Source of the DNA: Polytrichum commune
Lineage: Eukaryota; Streptophyta; Polytrichopsida; Polytrichales; Polytrichaceae
DNA length: 60,000 nt
Direction of reading: 5' to 3'
NCBI GenBank assembly: GCA_950295325.1
Contig: OX485803.1
Location: forward strand, 56,871,554-56,931,553
Below the pieces are notes generated by a model. The model made no database searches. It was not told the origin of the DNA and saw nothing but the letters and a program-made list of their open reading frames with translations. A program made the translations under genes and the position numbers. How positions within the stretch are numbered: position 1 is the stretch's first letter; every line of letters begins with the position of its first letter. Shown here in pieces: positions 11,893 to 21,915 of this stretch.

Positions 11893-13809
11893 ATGGAGGG
11901 GGAGGACATTGCTCCTTACCAAGACGAGGATACGAGGCTGCACCGTGCTTGGCTCCAAAGCACTCCACTTGCGCATACTGGAGAGGGTACGGGAAGCGAG
12001 GCCGGAAGTGGAAGCACTGCAGCACGTCCCCCACGTCCAGATCCTTTTCGGTTTGACGAAGAGTTCTTTGCAGTTGGTCATTCAGGAGGCAACCAAACAC
12101 GTGGAAGCTGTGGAACACGTGGGAGTCGGGGAAACAGTGGACATAGAGGGAGAACAGGAAGGGGACCAAGCTCAGGCAGTTCCACCGATATAAATGCAGC
12201 CACTCATGGAGAGTCCGTGCCACCACGATCTCCGACACGGCGGACATCAAGACCGGAGAGCCCTGCACGTGATGTACCTCAGGGTTCAGAGCATGGTGAA
12301 AGACGGGGACAAAAACGCCCAGCAATTTCGGAAGGGACGGAGGAGGGGTCCGGGGTTTCAGGTTCGCAATCGAGGAAAAGGAAAAATAGAGGCAAACGCG
12401 ACCCGCGGATCGATGAGGCTCGAAACCATTGTAGGGTCGTGTTGTTGGAGTGGTTTAGAAATAACAGCATGGTTTATTTGGAAAAAAAATACCTCAATGA
12501 TGGTACAAAGGGGTTGGATTTGGTGAGGAACGATTTGATTCTTATTCTCACGGAAGCCACGGCTAGAGCGGAGTTTGAAGATGCTAGGGGCATGAGCGAT
12601 TGGGGCACCTGGATTGAACAACAAGCCGTGGAAGCAATCTACAATCCAACAATGGCATATGATGCTGTGCATCCTAGCGAGGGAAGTAGTAGTGGCAGGA
12701 AGTCCGAGCTGTACATGAAGCTAGAGAATTGGGAAAAAGGCGTAATAGCAGCAAAAGGAACATCCGCCCGCAACCTTCCCATTTTTATTGACAGGCAAAT
12801 GGCAGACAACATTGCCACTCAGGGCCGGCAGGGTGTCATATGGTTGCCCAGGAATGCGGAGATCAAAGCCTTGGATAAGGAAATCTTCCAAGGGACCTTC
12901 GGAGTGGTGCGGAGAGTCGCAATTCATGGAGCATCATTCATCCCTAGCTGGATAGAGTGGGCTGGGAAGACCATGAAGGCCACGAATAGTTTGGAGAATC
13001 GAAAGGAACGTTCAGTTGAAGCATTGGCGTGTCCAGTAGATCATCCTGGGGTAATCAAGCTACAATACCTCAATATGAAAACATACGAATCCTATTCGAT
13101 GTGGTGGAATGGAGGCTCCTTGAAAAACATGAGGATCTATGACTTCAGCGTTCCGGAAACCCACGAGCGCACAATCCTTCACATGCCTGGGGCAGACTTT
13201 GAAGCACGGAAACGGTTGGTTGTATATCGAAGGCATCGAGCTTATTTGGCATGGGCTCTAATGTGCATTGTGGATGTAGTGCACAAGCATGACGTGTTGC
13301 ACAATGACCTTAATCCCAACAATGTCATGCTGCATTTCCCACAAGACCGTGAGAACACGGTTTACATTGGTGTGTGTGATTGGGGCATGGCATCCTGGGG
13401 AGGTGAAGACGCACCCTCCAACTATGGAAAAGATTCAGTGGATGAGATGAACAAGCACAAAGCAAAATACAACTGTGCTGGTCCAGAATTATTCCATGTA
13501 CGAGGGCAGCGTGGAACATCCACCTCTCCGGTGAGGATGGCTCGGAAACATAGGCACACGTTTCTATCGGAGTCCTTCTCAGTGGGTGCTTTGGCAAAGA
13601 AGATTTATGCCAGGGATGCGACTTCCCCCTTGTTTCAGCTAAACAGTGATCCAAATGGCTTGAATATGCGGTTTGAGTTAGCATTGGATTCATTGACGAA
13701 GACCAATCCAGCGGAAAGGTCAACCATCACACACGTAGTGAACATTTTGAAGTCCCCTCCATACAACATGGTTAACCCGACAATGTGCTTCCGTGACACT
13801 GCAAAATAG
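11893..13809 (+). CDS. Diverged protein-kinase-like protein (638 aa), cargo of the giant hAT element
   Basis: The N-terminal third is low-complexity (Gly, Ser, Arg, Pro) with a basic cluster SRKRKNRGKR that could be a nuclear signal. A middle region, residues about 180-320, is unrecognised. The C-terminal half has protein-kinase landmarks: a glycine loop FQGTFGVVRRV near residue 332, a candidate ATP lysine in GKTMKA near 359, the catalytic loop HNDLNPNNV at 470-478 with Asp472, DWG (for DFG) at 496-498 and a PE motif near 531. The HxDxxxxN residues are kept, so catalysis is conceivable, although the spacing and the DWG are unusual. I chose the ATG at 11893 because the upstream open frame has no ATG. 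The frame is uninterrupted and needs no introns. It is followed by AATAAA. Serine/threonine specificity and substrate cannot be told. Capture of a host kinase by the transposon is an inference. Confidence 0.8.
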   Translation: MEGEDIAPYQDEDTRLHRAWLQSTPLAHTGEGTGSEAGSGSTAARPPRPDPFRFDEEFFAVGHSGGNQTRGSCGTRGSRGNSGHRGRTGRGPSSGSSTDINAATHGESVPPRSPTRRTSRPESPARDVPQGSEHGERRGQKRPAISEGTEEGSGVSGSQSRKRKNRGKRDPRIDEARNHCRVVLLEWFRNNSMVYLEKKYLNDGTKGLDLVRNDLILILTEATARAEFEDARGMSDWGTWIEQQAVEAIYNPTMAYDAVHPSEGSSSGRKSELYMKLENWEKGVIAAKGTSARNLPIFIDRQMADNIATQGRQGVIWLPRNAEIKALDKEIFQGTFGVVRRVAIHGASFIPSWIEWAGKTMKATNSLENRKERSVEALACPVDHPGVIKLQYLNMKTYESYSMWWNGGSLKNMRIYDFSVPETHERTILHMPGADFEARKRLVVYRRHRAYLAWALMCIVDVVHKHDVLHNDLNPNNVMLHFPQDRENTVYIGVCDWGMASWGGEDAPSNYGKDSVDEMNKHKAKYNCAGPELFHVRGQRGTSTSPVRMARKHRHTFLSESFSVGALAKKIYARDATSPLFQLNSDPNGLNMRFELALDSLTKTNPAERSTITHVVNILKSPPYNMVNPTMCFRDTAK

Positions 13810-13872
13810 ATTTTTTTTGTTTTTTTTGCAACAATTTTGAATCATACCAATTTTGTAACCGTTGGAGATGTA

Positions 13873-13878
13873 AATAAA
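13873..13878 (+). terminator. Poly(A) signal of the kinase-like gene
   Basis: The hexamer AATAAA lies 64 nt downstream of the stop codon at 13807-13809, after a T-rich stretch. This is a typical position for a plant near-upstream element. Confidence 0.5.
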
Positions 13879-13879
13879 G

Positions 13880-16192
13880 CCATCATTTTTTCATACAAAA
13901 CTTGTATATTGTATGAGGTTTATGGATCTTAGTGCAATGCTCATACTACTCCATGAGGCCTTTGCTCCATAATCGAGAAGAAGTCTATGGGAGGCTAACC
14001 AAGGTTCTCGCCTCTCGTGAGGCCACATCCTTCTTTCACATCGTTGTTATCACATCCATGTGCTAAGTTCAAGTTAACTATAGTTGTTTGTGATATGTCT
14101 TGAAAAAATGCAGTTATCTATATTTATTCTAATTTTGGTATGCCACAAAATGTAATCAACTATAGTTATATCTAGTTAACTAAAGTTGAGCACAATATTG
14201 CAATAGTTATATCGGTTGTACACGTGATCCAAAACATCTCTAAATGTTATCTTTCTTCTACTCCCCACATATTGCACACTATAAATGTTAAACGTGTTAA
14301 CAGTTAACAAAATGGTACTCCCTTCTTTGTAAATCTGACTCTATAAACGTTAACGGATGAAATACAACCATAATATGGATGATAAAAACTACACATCCAG
14401 TTACATTGATTCATATTCACTCGTGATTTGTAAACTTGATATTGAATAAAGTTTTGATTGGGTGTGCAATTTTATGAATGGTATTCTCTCACAAGGAATC
14501 TTCACAATTGCTTATATTTATATTTATATAATTCACAATCACTTTTTTTTGGAAGTTTGGACATATTCTTGGCCGTCCAAGTTGAGAGGCCGTACGATTG
14601 AGTGGCCCAACTTTGTTGATAGTCCAAAGAAATGAACTGAAAATAGCCAAGAAAATATAGTAAGGGTAGCCTTAGTTGGGCATAGTGTGAAGCCTCCAAA
14701 GGCCAAGCGCAAAGTCCAAACCTTTGGCCATGAACTCCCACGGCCTCTCGGCTTGGATGGCCAAAGTGTGAAGCCTCCAAAGGCCAATCCCAAAGTCCAA
14801 ACTCAAAGGAGCATGCCACTTTATTCCTTGCTCAAAATAACCCCTCCAATCTAACGGCCAAGATCTTGTCAATGATTGATTATTTTAATGAAAAAAAAGT
14901 TCGGCCTCTCGACGGAAGTTTGGGTTGAGCATTTTGCTATACCCAATCTTTGCTCGAGAGGCCGAACTCTTGGCGCCATAACTTCCTAAAAGTGTTGCCA
15001 CCTAGGCTCTTTTGGAGGCCACGTCCTTTGGACTTCGGCCTCTAGTGTGAAGGCCGAGAGGACGAACTTTGGGCATTTCAGCATTTTCATTGGTCCAAAT
15101 GTTGAACCTCTCAAAGTTTGGCCATATTGTGAACCGGCCCTTATATTTGCAATACATGTCTTATTCTTTTTTTGGCACAAATTGAAAATTCAAATTGAAA
15201 ATACAACCAACCCAGCCGAAACAGCGCAGCCTAAGTGGAAATCTAGAAATAATGCTCATTTGAGGCCTATCCTTCCAAGTAGGGACTAAGTTGCTACGGG
15301 TCACAATAAGACCTTTGACCCCCCAAATCAAATCAAATTTGTTAAGAATGTCATGGTAGGCCACGTCCAGGGCTTTTTCCAAGTCCCTAAGCATCTGTTT
15401 CCATTCAATCCTCCCATACTCTGATTTGTAATACATGTCATAAAAGCTAATGCAATTATTGTTTTGAAGTCTACCATCAAATGATATGTAAGATCGTATG
15501 TTCACTTGTGGTTGGTTCTTTTTATGTACCAGTTTAAGCCAATACTAAAATAAAATAAACCTTATTCTATAAAATCTAATGACACTACCATACAAGTTAG
15601 TAGAGATGTTGTATATTTTTTTAAATTATTCTATATATTTACATAACTACAACTTATAATTTTGTGAAGAATAATACATAATACAACAAAGTTCAAATCA
15701 ATACCTCTTTTGTGCACTCACGTATACTCATACGGATTTAGTATAGTGCACCCCCCCCAAATGATCACTAATGTGGGCCACATTAAAGTTAAGCCCACAC
15801 CAAATCCCTAGTTTAATATCAATGTGGACCATATTAATTTTCTTTTCTAGAATGTTCTAATTTGTGTAAGGTGTTGGTAAGATATCTTTATGAAGCCTAT
15901 AGGAACTCGGGGGATGCACTCTACATTATGTTTGAGAATCACGTGCGTTCATGACCCCTTCTAAAAACCCCAATGTATACCATAAGTTATATGTCTAAGT
16001 AGAGATTGTGCCAACTTGAAGTAGTCCTCGCGATTTGCGAACGTTTAACATTCGTTGTAGGCATCGTAAAAAAAAGCGGGTGGGTTCGTTGGAAAGCTGG
16101 GAACCTAAACCCTCAAACCATGTATGGAAACACTTCTACATGAGTGAGAGAACAAAACAACGGCACATATGTGGTAGCAATTTGGAATGACG
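13880..16192. other. AT-rich spacer inside the giant hAT element
   Basis: No convincing gene lies here. An open frame of 114 codons on the minus strand (15161-15505) contains KQMLRDLEKALDVAYHDI but has no family I recognise, no start context and no partner exon. It might be a fragment of a captured exon. The MITE-like foldback at 14551-15140 is listed separately. A run of eight C followed by AAATGATCACT at about 15751 looks like a lone hAT-type terminus, but no partner end was found. Confidence 0.5.
14551..15140. repeat. MITE-like foldback cluster with GGCCTCTCG palindromes
   Basis: The segment repeats the words GGCCTCTCG/CGAGAGGCC and AGCCTCCAAAGGCCAA many times in both orientations. A perfect 15-bp inverted repeat, AGTTCGGCCTCTCGA (14898-14912) with TCGAGAGGCCGAACT (14954-14968), lies near its middle. 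A direct repeat with GTGAAGCCTCCAAAGGCC occurs near 14688 and 14766. The outer edges GGCC-AA-TTGAGAGG (14570-14595 and about 15110-15132 inverted) are similar. No flanking duplication was identified, so the MITE call is tentative. Confidence 0.45.
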
Positions 16193-16230
16193 TAGGGTTT
16201 AGGGTTTAGGGGTTTAGGGTTTAGGGTTTA
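16193..16230. repeat. Interstitial telomere-like repeat (TTTAGGG)n
   Basis: About five units of the plant telomere heptamer TTTAGGG occur in a row, one with an extra G (TTTAGGGG). It abuts the 82-bp tandem repeat. It may be a relic of double-strand-break repair or a telo-box-like element. It is too short to be a chromosome end. Confidence 0.85.
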
Positions 16231-16530
16231 TGAACCACAAAGGTTGAAGCACAAATATGTGAATTGTCGAATGAAAGGGCAAGGGGATGCGTGTGGGTTG
16301 TGAAACCATACGAACCACTAAGGTTGAAGTTCAAATATGTGAATTGTTGAATGAAGATGGCATTCGGATGCCTAATATGCGTTGTGAAACCATATGGACC
16401 ACAAAGGTTGAAGCACAAATATGTACTTTGTTGAATTAATATGACATTCGAATGCGTGTGGGTTGTGAAACTATACTAACCACTAAGGTTGAAGCTCAAA
16501 TATGTGAATTGTTGAATGAAAGGACAACCC
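16231..16530. repeat. Tandem repeat, about 82-bp unit, four copies
   Basis: Each unit starts with GAACCAC(A/T)AAGGTTGAAG, continues with CAAATATGTGAATTGTTGAATGA, and ends in GTTGTGAAACCATA. Starts are near 16231, 16312, 16395 and 16477, and the last copy is partial. It lies directly after the TTTAGGG run. Confidence 0.85.
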
Positions 16531-16773
16531 ATCAAATATAGAAGCTTCAAAGAGGTTTCCAATGCGGGTGTCGGGGGACTTTTTCAAAAAGTGCAACTAA
16601 CTTTTTGACTTCACCAACTTTTTTTTTATTCCTATTGTGTTGTCTTTATCCTACCAACGAGAATTGGATCCTCTACATCTTGGATTACATCAAATATTGT
16701 ATATTTCATAAAGTCCTTTGAGCTCAATATATAAGTAGAGCATTTAGACTTATACATATAACGAGGGTAGAGT

Positions 16774-17282
16774 ATCATGGATAGGATGGGAGAGAAGAGA
16801 GACATGTTTGAGGGTCTAGGATGTGATGAGGAGATAGAAAATTTAGGTGAACCCGATATTCCATTCAATCCATCAACCGAGCGTGAGAGAGATGTGTTAG
16901 GGATCGATTTCGTGATGAGTATGTCATGACTCCCTTCTCACAATCTACACAAGCTTGGAGGATGAGGGCGGAGGAGGACCAACGACGATATGCGGACAAC
17001 TTTGAGATCGATGCGGTGGAGAATGACAACACACAATGCGTGGGTGGAGATCTAAATGATCTGATTGATTTGTGTGCGGATATTTTGGAGAAGCCCGGGG
17101 ATGTGGATGTGGAGGAGACTTCAATCGACATTGAAGATGTCAAGGTAGCGGAAGAATCTTCAAGGACTTTGCCTTTTCGTAAGAAGAGGAGAGGATTATC
17201 GCCTCATCGGCTACCATTGAAGGAACGGATGAAAGACCGAACGATTAGCTATGTTGATTTACTTCGACCGAATCCTCTCTAA
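16774..17282 (+). pseudogene. Small unidentified gene remnant with one frameshift
   Basis: A TATA-like TATATAAG (16728-16735) is followed by an ATG at 16774 that opens 49 codons (starting MDRMGEKRDMFEGLG) and stops at 16924. The next frame carries on immediately with 118 codons (16926-17282: acidic middle, then RKKRRGLSPHRLPLKERMKD, ending at 17280). The two parts read like one protein with a single-base indel near 16895, where RERDVL would join DRFRDEYVMTPFSQ. I do not recognise a family. The RERD-L-D-F segment vaguely recalls C-termini of PIF/Harbinger-type transposases, but this is weak. It lies upstream of array 2 in the giant element and could be a fourth, decayed gene of it. Confidence 0.4.
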
Positions 17283-17785
17283 AAAATGGACCCTCGACGG
17301 AAGTCACAAGCATCTACGAGGTTGCCATGACGGAAGTCAAGTTGACGGAATGAAGTGGAATATTAAATCGTGCATGGTTTGTTCATGTATGTGATTTATA
17401 AAGGGCATTTGTACCGTCGTCGCAATAATAAAGTCATTACTTGTACATCGTTATCTCCATAGGGGTGATAATTTGTTGGTCATCATACTACATTGGTTAC
17501 TTTGTTGCTTGAGGGATCCTTCATTAGTTTTGTGTGGATAAGTACACCGGTAATGATATTTAGTGTCACATATATTATTTGCAAAGGGTCTAAGTTAGAT
17601 GGGGTGCGGATGGGGGGACGCGGGAATGTGCAGTAGAAATATTATTGCATATTCATGTAGAGGACTTCATTACCTATCCATGGATACCAAGAAATCATTT
17701 TTTGGACTTCATATGAATTTTTGAGAGCCAAAAAACCGAGACTATGTCCAAACTTCCAAAAAAAATTAAAAAGTGCAGATTCAAA

Positions 17786-18465
17786 GGAACTCGGGAGCGG
17801 ACGTATGTGAACGCTAGAGCGGACGCAGGGGAACTCTAAAGCGGACGTAGGGGAACATGGGGCGGACTTATAGGAACGTTGGAGCGGACGTAAGGGAACA
17901 TGGAGCGGAAGGGGGGGAGCGGAAAAGGGGGGGGGGGGCGGGTTGGAGCGGACGGGGGGAACGCGGGAGCGGACTAAGGGGAGCGGACGTAGGGAACGAG
18001 GGGGCCGACGTAGGGAACGAGGGGGCCGACATTTGGGAACGGGTGCGGACGGGGGCGGGAACGGGTGCGGACTGGGGGGAACGGGCGCGGACGGGAGGGA
18101 ACGGGTGCGGACTGGGGGGAACGCGGGGGGCAGACGTAGGGGACGTTTGGGAACGGATGCGGACGTTTGGGAACGGGTGCGGACTTGGGGGAACGCGGGG
18201 GGCGGACTGGCGGGGAACGGGTGCGGACGGGAGGGAACAGGTGCGGACTGGGGGGAACGGGTGCGGACTGGCGGGGAACGGGCGCGGACGGGAGGGAACA
18301 GGTGCGGACTGGGGGGAACGCGGGCGCGGACTAGTAGGGAACGGGTGCGGACTGGAGGGGAACGCGGGGGGCGGACGTAGGGGAACGGGCGCGGACTGGG
18401 AGGGGAACGGGCACGGACGGGAGGGAACGGGTGCGAACAGGGTGGGAACGGGGAGCGGATGGAGG
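17786..18465. repeat. GC-rich tandem array 2, directly upstream of the zinc-finger gene
   Basis: Roughly 25-30 units of about 20 bp on the consensus GGAACGGGTGCGGACTGGGG, with GACGTAGGG and GACGTTTGG variants. It shares the GCGGAC core with arrays 1a, 1b and 3. Its last unit ends only a few bases before the TATA box at 18468, so the array forms the proximal promoter of the gene at 18943. Long open frames through it on both strands are compositional artefacts. Confidence 0.92.
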
Positions 18466-18467
18466 GG

Positions 18468-18475
18468 TATATAAG
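18468..18475 (+). promoter_or_regulatory. TATA box of the zinc-finger/coiled-coil gene
   Basis: TATATAAG in the context GGGG-TATATAAGTGG immediately follows array 2. The first in-frame ATG of the downstream gene is at 18943, so a start near 18500 implies a leader of about 440 nt, probably with an intron. The leader has a G-box-like CCACGTGG at about 18638. Confidence 0.65.
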
Positions 18476-18942
18476 TGGAGGGGACCACTTACATACCCCA
18501 CTCCACTCCTTGTGGACGCCCGGACGACCCTCCTCTACTACAGAGTGCGGGGTTTAGCGGGGTGCTCGGAGGAGTTAAGGATCTTTTTTTTGGGATCCTT
18601 TTATACTTTTTTTACTGACCTGTTTGTGGGTGTGATCCACGTGGACCCGTTCCCTTGTGACGTGGCATATTGCCTTTTTGGCATATTCCTTGTGACGCGC
18701 CCAGTCAACTGGCCTCTGCGTGAGCGCTGGTAGCGGGGTGCTCGAAGGGTGTGCTGAATTTTTGTACTTTAATTTTTAACGACATTTTTGAACTAATTCC
18801 ACAGCAACACTATTTTGAAGTGTATGCTTGGATGTTTTGTAGCACTATTATGAAGTGCAATTAGTAATTTAAAAATTAGAGTTCTAGATTAGAATTAGAA
18901 ACTACAATTTGGGTGGATCCGGCAAGTAAAGGATTTCCAGAC

Positions 18943-21216
18943 ATGGCAAGTGGAGGATCTGAAGACATGGCAAGTGGGGGATCAGGTTGTCACAGATCAC
19001 ATGTATGCAAGGCCGCTGGGTTGGAGTGGGATGTTTATGATGACAACACCCAAAAAGCCAGGGCAGGTTGGGAGAATGTACCACAACCGTGGTCAGTGAA
19101 GACTGCAATGCAGTACGTGGGCTTCCCTCACTTTGATCGGTTGTGGCCAAGACCTTGTCACGAGCGACACTGCAAGGCCATCAGTGCGAGTTATATGCAG
19201 CTTGATGACGTGGAGGCAAAATGGAGATTCCTAACGATACTTAGAAGTATCTCCAATTTGGATAGATGGCCCAAGAGTGCAATTCCAAAGTCGGTGGCGT
19301 GTATGATGTATGCGGAGCACGTGTTGCGAGTTAGGGTGGATTGGTCAAGTTTCGCTACCCTGCATGGTCAAAAATTTGGGGGTATCGGAATTGCATTCAC
19401 TAAATGCACAGTTCCAGATATTCCATACACTCCCGTTCCGGAGTGGTTCAGGAGGAATCCTCGACTAGTGGACGAGCCTGGGGCCCCAATTCCAGAGGGT
19501 CGGGAACCAAAAAAGCCACGTAATCGTAAATGACCAGCCAATGACGTGGAGATGGCCATCGAGGAGGCGTTTGAGCATATGGATGAGGGCATGGAGGCAA
19601 ATGTCGAGGTCAACAACCTGATCAACGACGTGGTTAACGAGGTCCTAGACGAGGTAAACCTTGGTGAACATGGAGCGGACCCGACGGAGAGCAGAATGGA
19701 GGAATTGCGTAAGCAACATGCGTTGGAAATTCGTGAGTATAAAACGATGATTTTCAAGTTGGAAAATCGAGTTGCAATACTTACGATGGGGGAGGCTAGC
19801 AGTTCAAGTAGTACACCAATTAACCTTCAGTCTTTGGAAGCAGAGAGGGACGCAGCTTTACAGGAGGCCAAGATTGCAAAGTCACAAGCTCTGGAGGTAT
19901 GTATGAGGAATGAAGTAATGCGAGGAAAGATGGAGGCTTTGCAAAAGGAGGTGGTGGACATGCAACAACAACTTCAAGTGGTCAATGAAGTGGTTGTTGA
20001 TCACGAAGCCAAGATTGGCGGACTGGAGGAGCAGAATGCAAGGTTGAAGAAATTTCTGTTGGATGCGATTGTGGAGCGCAAAAATATGAGGACAAGCACA
20101 TTGCTTGCTATGGCCAAGGCTCATCAATTTGAAGCTGAGTTTGAGAGCATCCAGAAAGAATGGAACCGCAATCAGAGAATGCGGGATATGATGTTCACGT
20201 CATGGCCAGAAGATGAGCAGATGTACCCTAGTAGGTGGGATAGGGATAATGAGTGGACATTGCCAAGCGGGAGCATCGATTGGCGTCAAGTGACCAACCC
20301 AGATCACCATTGGGATGTGACCCAAGTGCATGAATATCCATTCCGCATGAGGGGTGAGTTGTTATGGCCAAATTCACATACAATGGTCTTCGACGGAACC
20401 GCATGTGCGATTTGCCAATGTCCATTTGGCCCAGAGGGATGCTATCAAGTTGGATCATGTGGGGCCCAATTCCATCCACAATGTCTAATAGGGAATATGA
20501 TCAAGAAACGCCAATGTCCTCATTGCAGATCACCCTTCCACCCTCGTTTGTACCTCCAATTTGGCCTTCGGGATTACATGCCTAACGACTGGGTATTAAA
20601 GCCATGGGACTTTCCCTTCGATCTTCAAGAGTTTGATGGAGAGAATATTGAGTGGAGTTGGTTATACAATTGTGCCAAGGTTGAGCTATGGCACGAGAAC
20701 AGAGATGGCGACTGGACACGGAATGCACGTCAAATTTTGTATGTTGCAGACGAGTTGTATCCCAACAAGCCCCCCGATCATGGCTTGAAAAGATTTTTGT
20801 ACCAAACTCTTGAATGGCATTGGGATTCAACCAGCAGACAATTAAAGAGAGGCATTCATCCTCCTTGGTACAATGCAGCAGGTCTCGAATCAGTATCGGA
20901 GCATGATTTGGAAGAAGATGCAGATGACATGCCTACGGAACGGGATCCGAGATATGAATTGCATTTAGAGGTGGGGTACCACAAGAACAGGCTGCAGTTG
21001 GCTGCAATTGATGCACTCTTGCATAGAGTTGCGGATGATGTGGTATTGAGATGTCTAAATGGTGGGCCTAGACCACGTAATGCCGTTCCATTGTCTCCTG
21101 GTAGTCGTCCATACCTCACCCGTGGAACAACGCGAAGCATGGAAGCGGGGGAATCATCACGAGCACGACGAGGATCTACTTCAGCTAGAATAGACCTCGA
21201 TTCAGATTCGGATTAG
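18943..21216 (+). pseudogene. Zinc-finger (C4HC3-like) coiled-coil protein gene with one in-frame TGA, second cargo gene
   Basis: Two long open stretches in the same frame, 18943-19530 and 19534-21213, are separated only by a TGA at 19531-19533 (codon 197). Without that stop the product would be about 756 aa. The N-terminal 196 residues contain a Trp- and Cys-rich unrecognised domain. Residues about 250-390 form a Glu/Lys/Gln-rich coiled coil. A zinc finger follows, with Cys488, 491, 500, 506, His511, Cys514, 525 and 528. This C4HC3 order suits a RING-variant or PHD finger, and an E3-ligase role is conceivable. The C-terminal 230 residues are unrecognised and end in an acidic DSDSD tail. The start is the first ATG after a stop-rich leader. 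It could be a recent nonsense allele, a readthrough gene or two ORFs on one transcript. The extreme length of clean frame on both sides favours a recent single mutation. Confidence 0.7.
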
Positions 21217-21915
21217 GCATTTTTGTACCATGTTTAGGAAGTTGTATAGGAACGGATGAAGACTTTGGACACAATGAACATATTTCATGTTCAAAGTATA
21301 TGTAATATAAAGAGGATTTACCGACAAGTTGTCATTTCTAAGATCGTGTAAAAGATAACATATGGATGCCACATGTTTTAATGTTATTTGAAACATTTAA
21401 AAACTTACTTGAATATTAGTAATTCATATGATAGTCTAACCAAAAGTACTATTGACTACATAGTCAATATTGAATACCACATAAAGATATAATTATATAA
21501 AACGGATAGAAAGGTCCTCAAAAAGAGGATGTCACCAACGAAGCATGTACAATCGAGCAATAGGGGATTGCAATATTTTTAAAAGCATATTCTTTTAAAA
21601 GCTTAATAAATAAACATAAAACTCCATTCACAGTAAGAATTATACAAAATAGTAATTAATAAAGGCATAACATGTTATTGGAGATTAATTGCAATGCTAA
21701 GTTGACAACCATATTGTATTTTCAAAATTTTAAAAAACATGCAATAAATAATTTTATTACTATAATAAAATGTTACAACTTCGAAGGTAACGTTCGCTTT
21801 GTGGTCTAAATGTCTTACCGAAGGCCCTAAGGTTGTAACTTGTATCAATTTTGACGTAAGTAATAAATTATGGGAGTACGTGGGAGCACCGAAATACCAC
21901 ATTTGTGCAAAACCA
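21217..21915. other. Convergent 3' region between zinc-finger gene and transposase gene
   Basis: AT-rich DNA separates two convergent genes. On the plus strand AATATAAAG near 21302 may serve as a poly(A) signal for the zinc-finger gene. On the minus strand AATAAA (plus-strand TTTATT at 21753-21758) lies about 160 nt beyond the transposase stop. No ORF of interest is present. Confidence 0.5.

Noticed and set aside
10592-12193. Long open frames through the GC-rich array (plus 10592-12193, 10663-11682; minus 10577-11146, 11224-11637)
   Set aside because: They are open in several phases and both strands because the repeat lacks stops. The products are pure GGGADG/PPSAPP-type repeats without any domain.
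15751-15772. C-run followed by AAATGATCACT as a possible hAT-type terminus
   Set aside because: No inverted partner or target duplication was found in the window.
16231-16530. CRISPR-like array
   Set aside because: It is a contiguous eukaryotic tandem repeat without spacers.
17857-18488. ORFs over array 2 on both strands
   Set aside because: The open frames follow from tandem-repeat composition. The array is better explained as promoter-proximal DNA before the TATA box at 18468.
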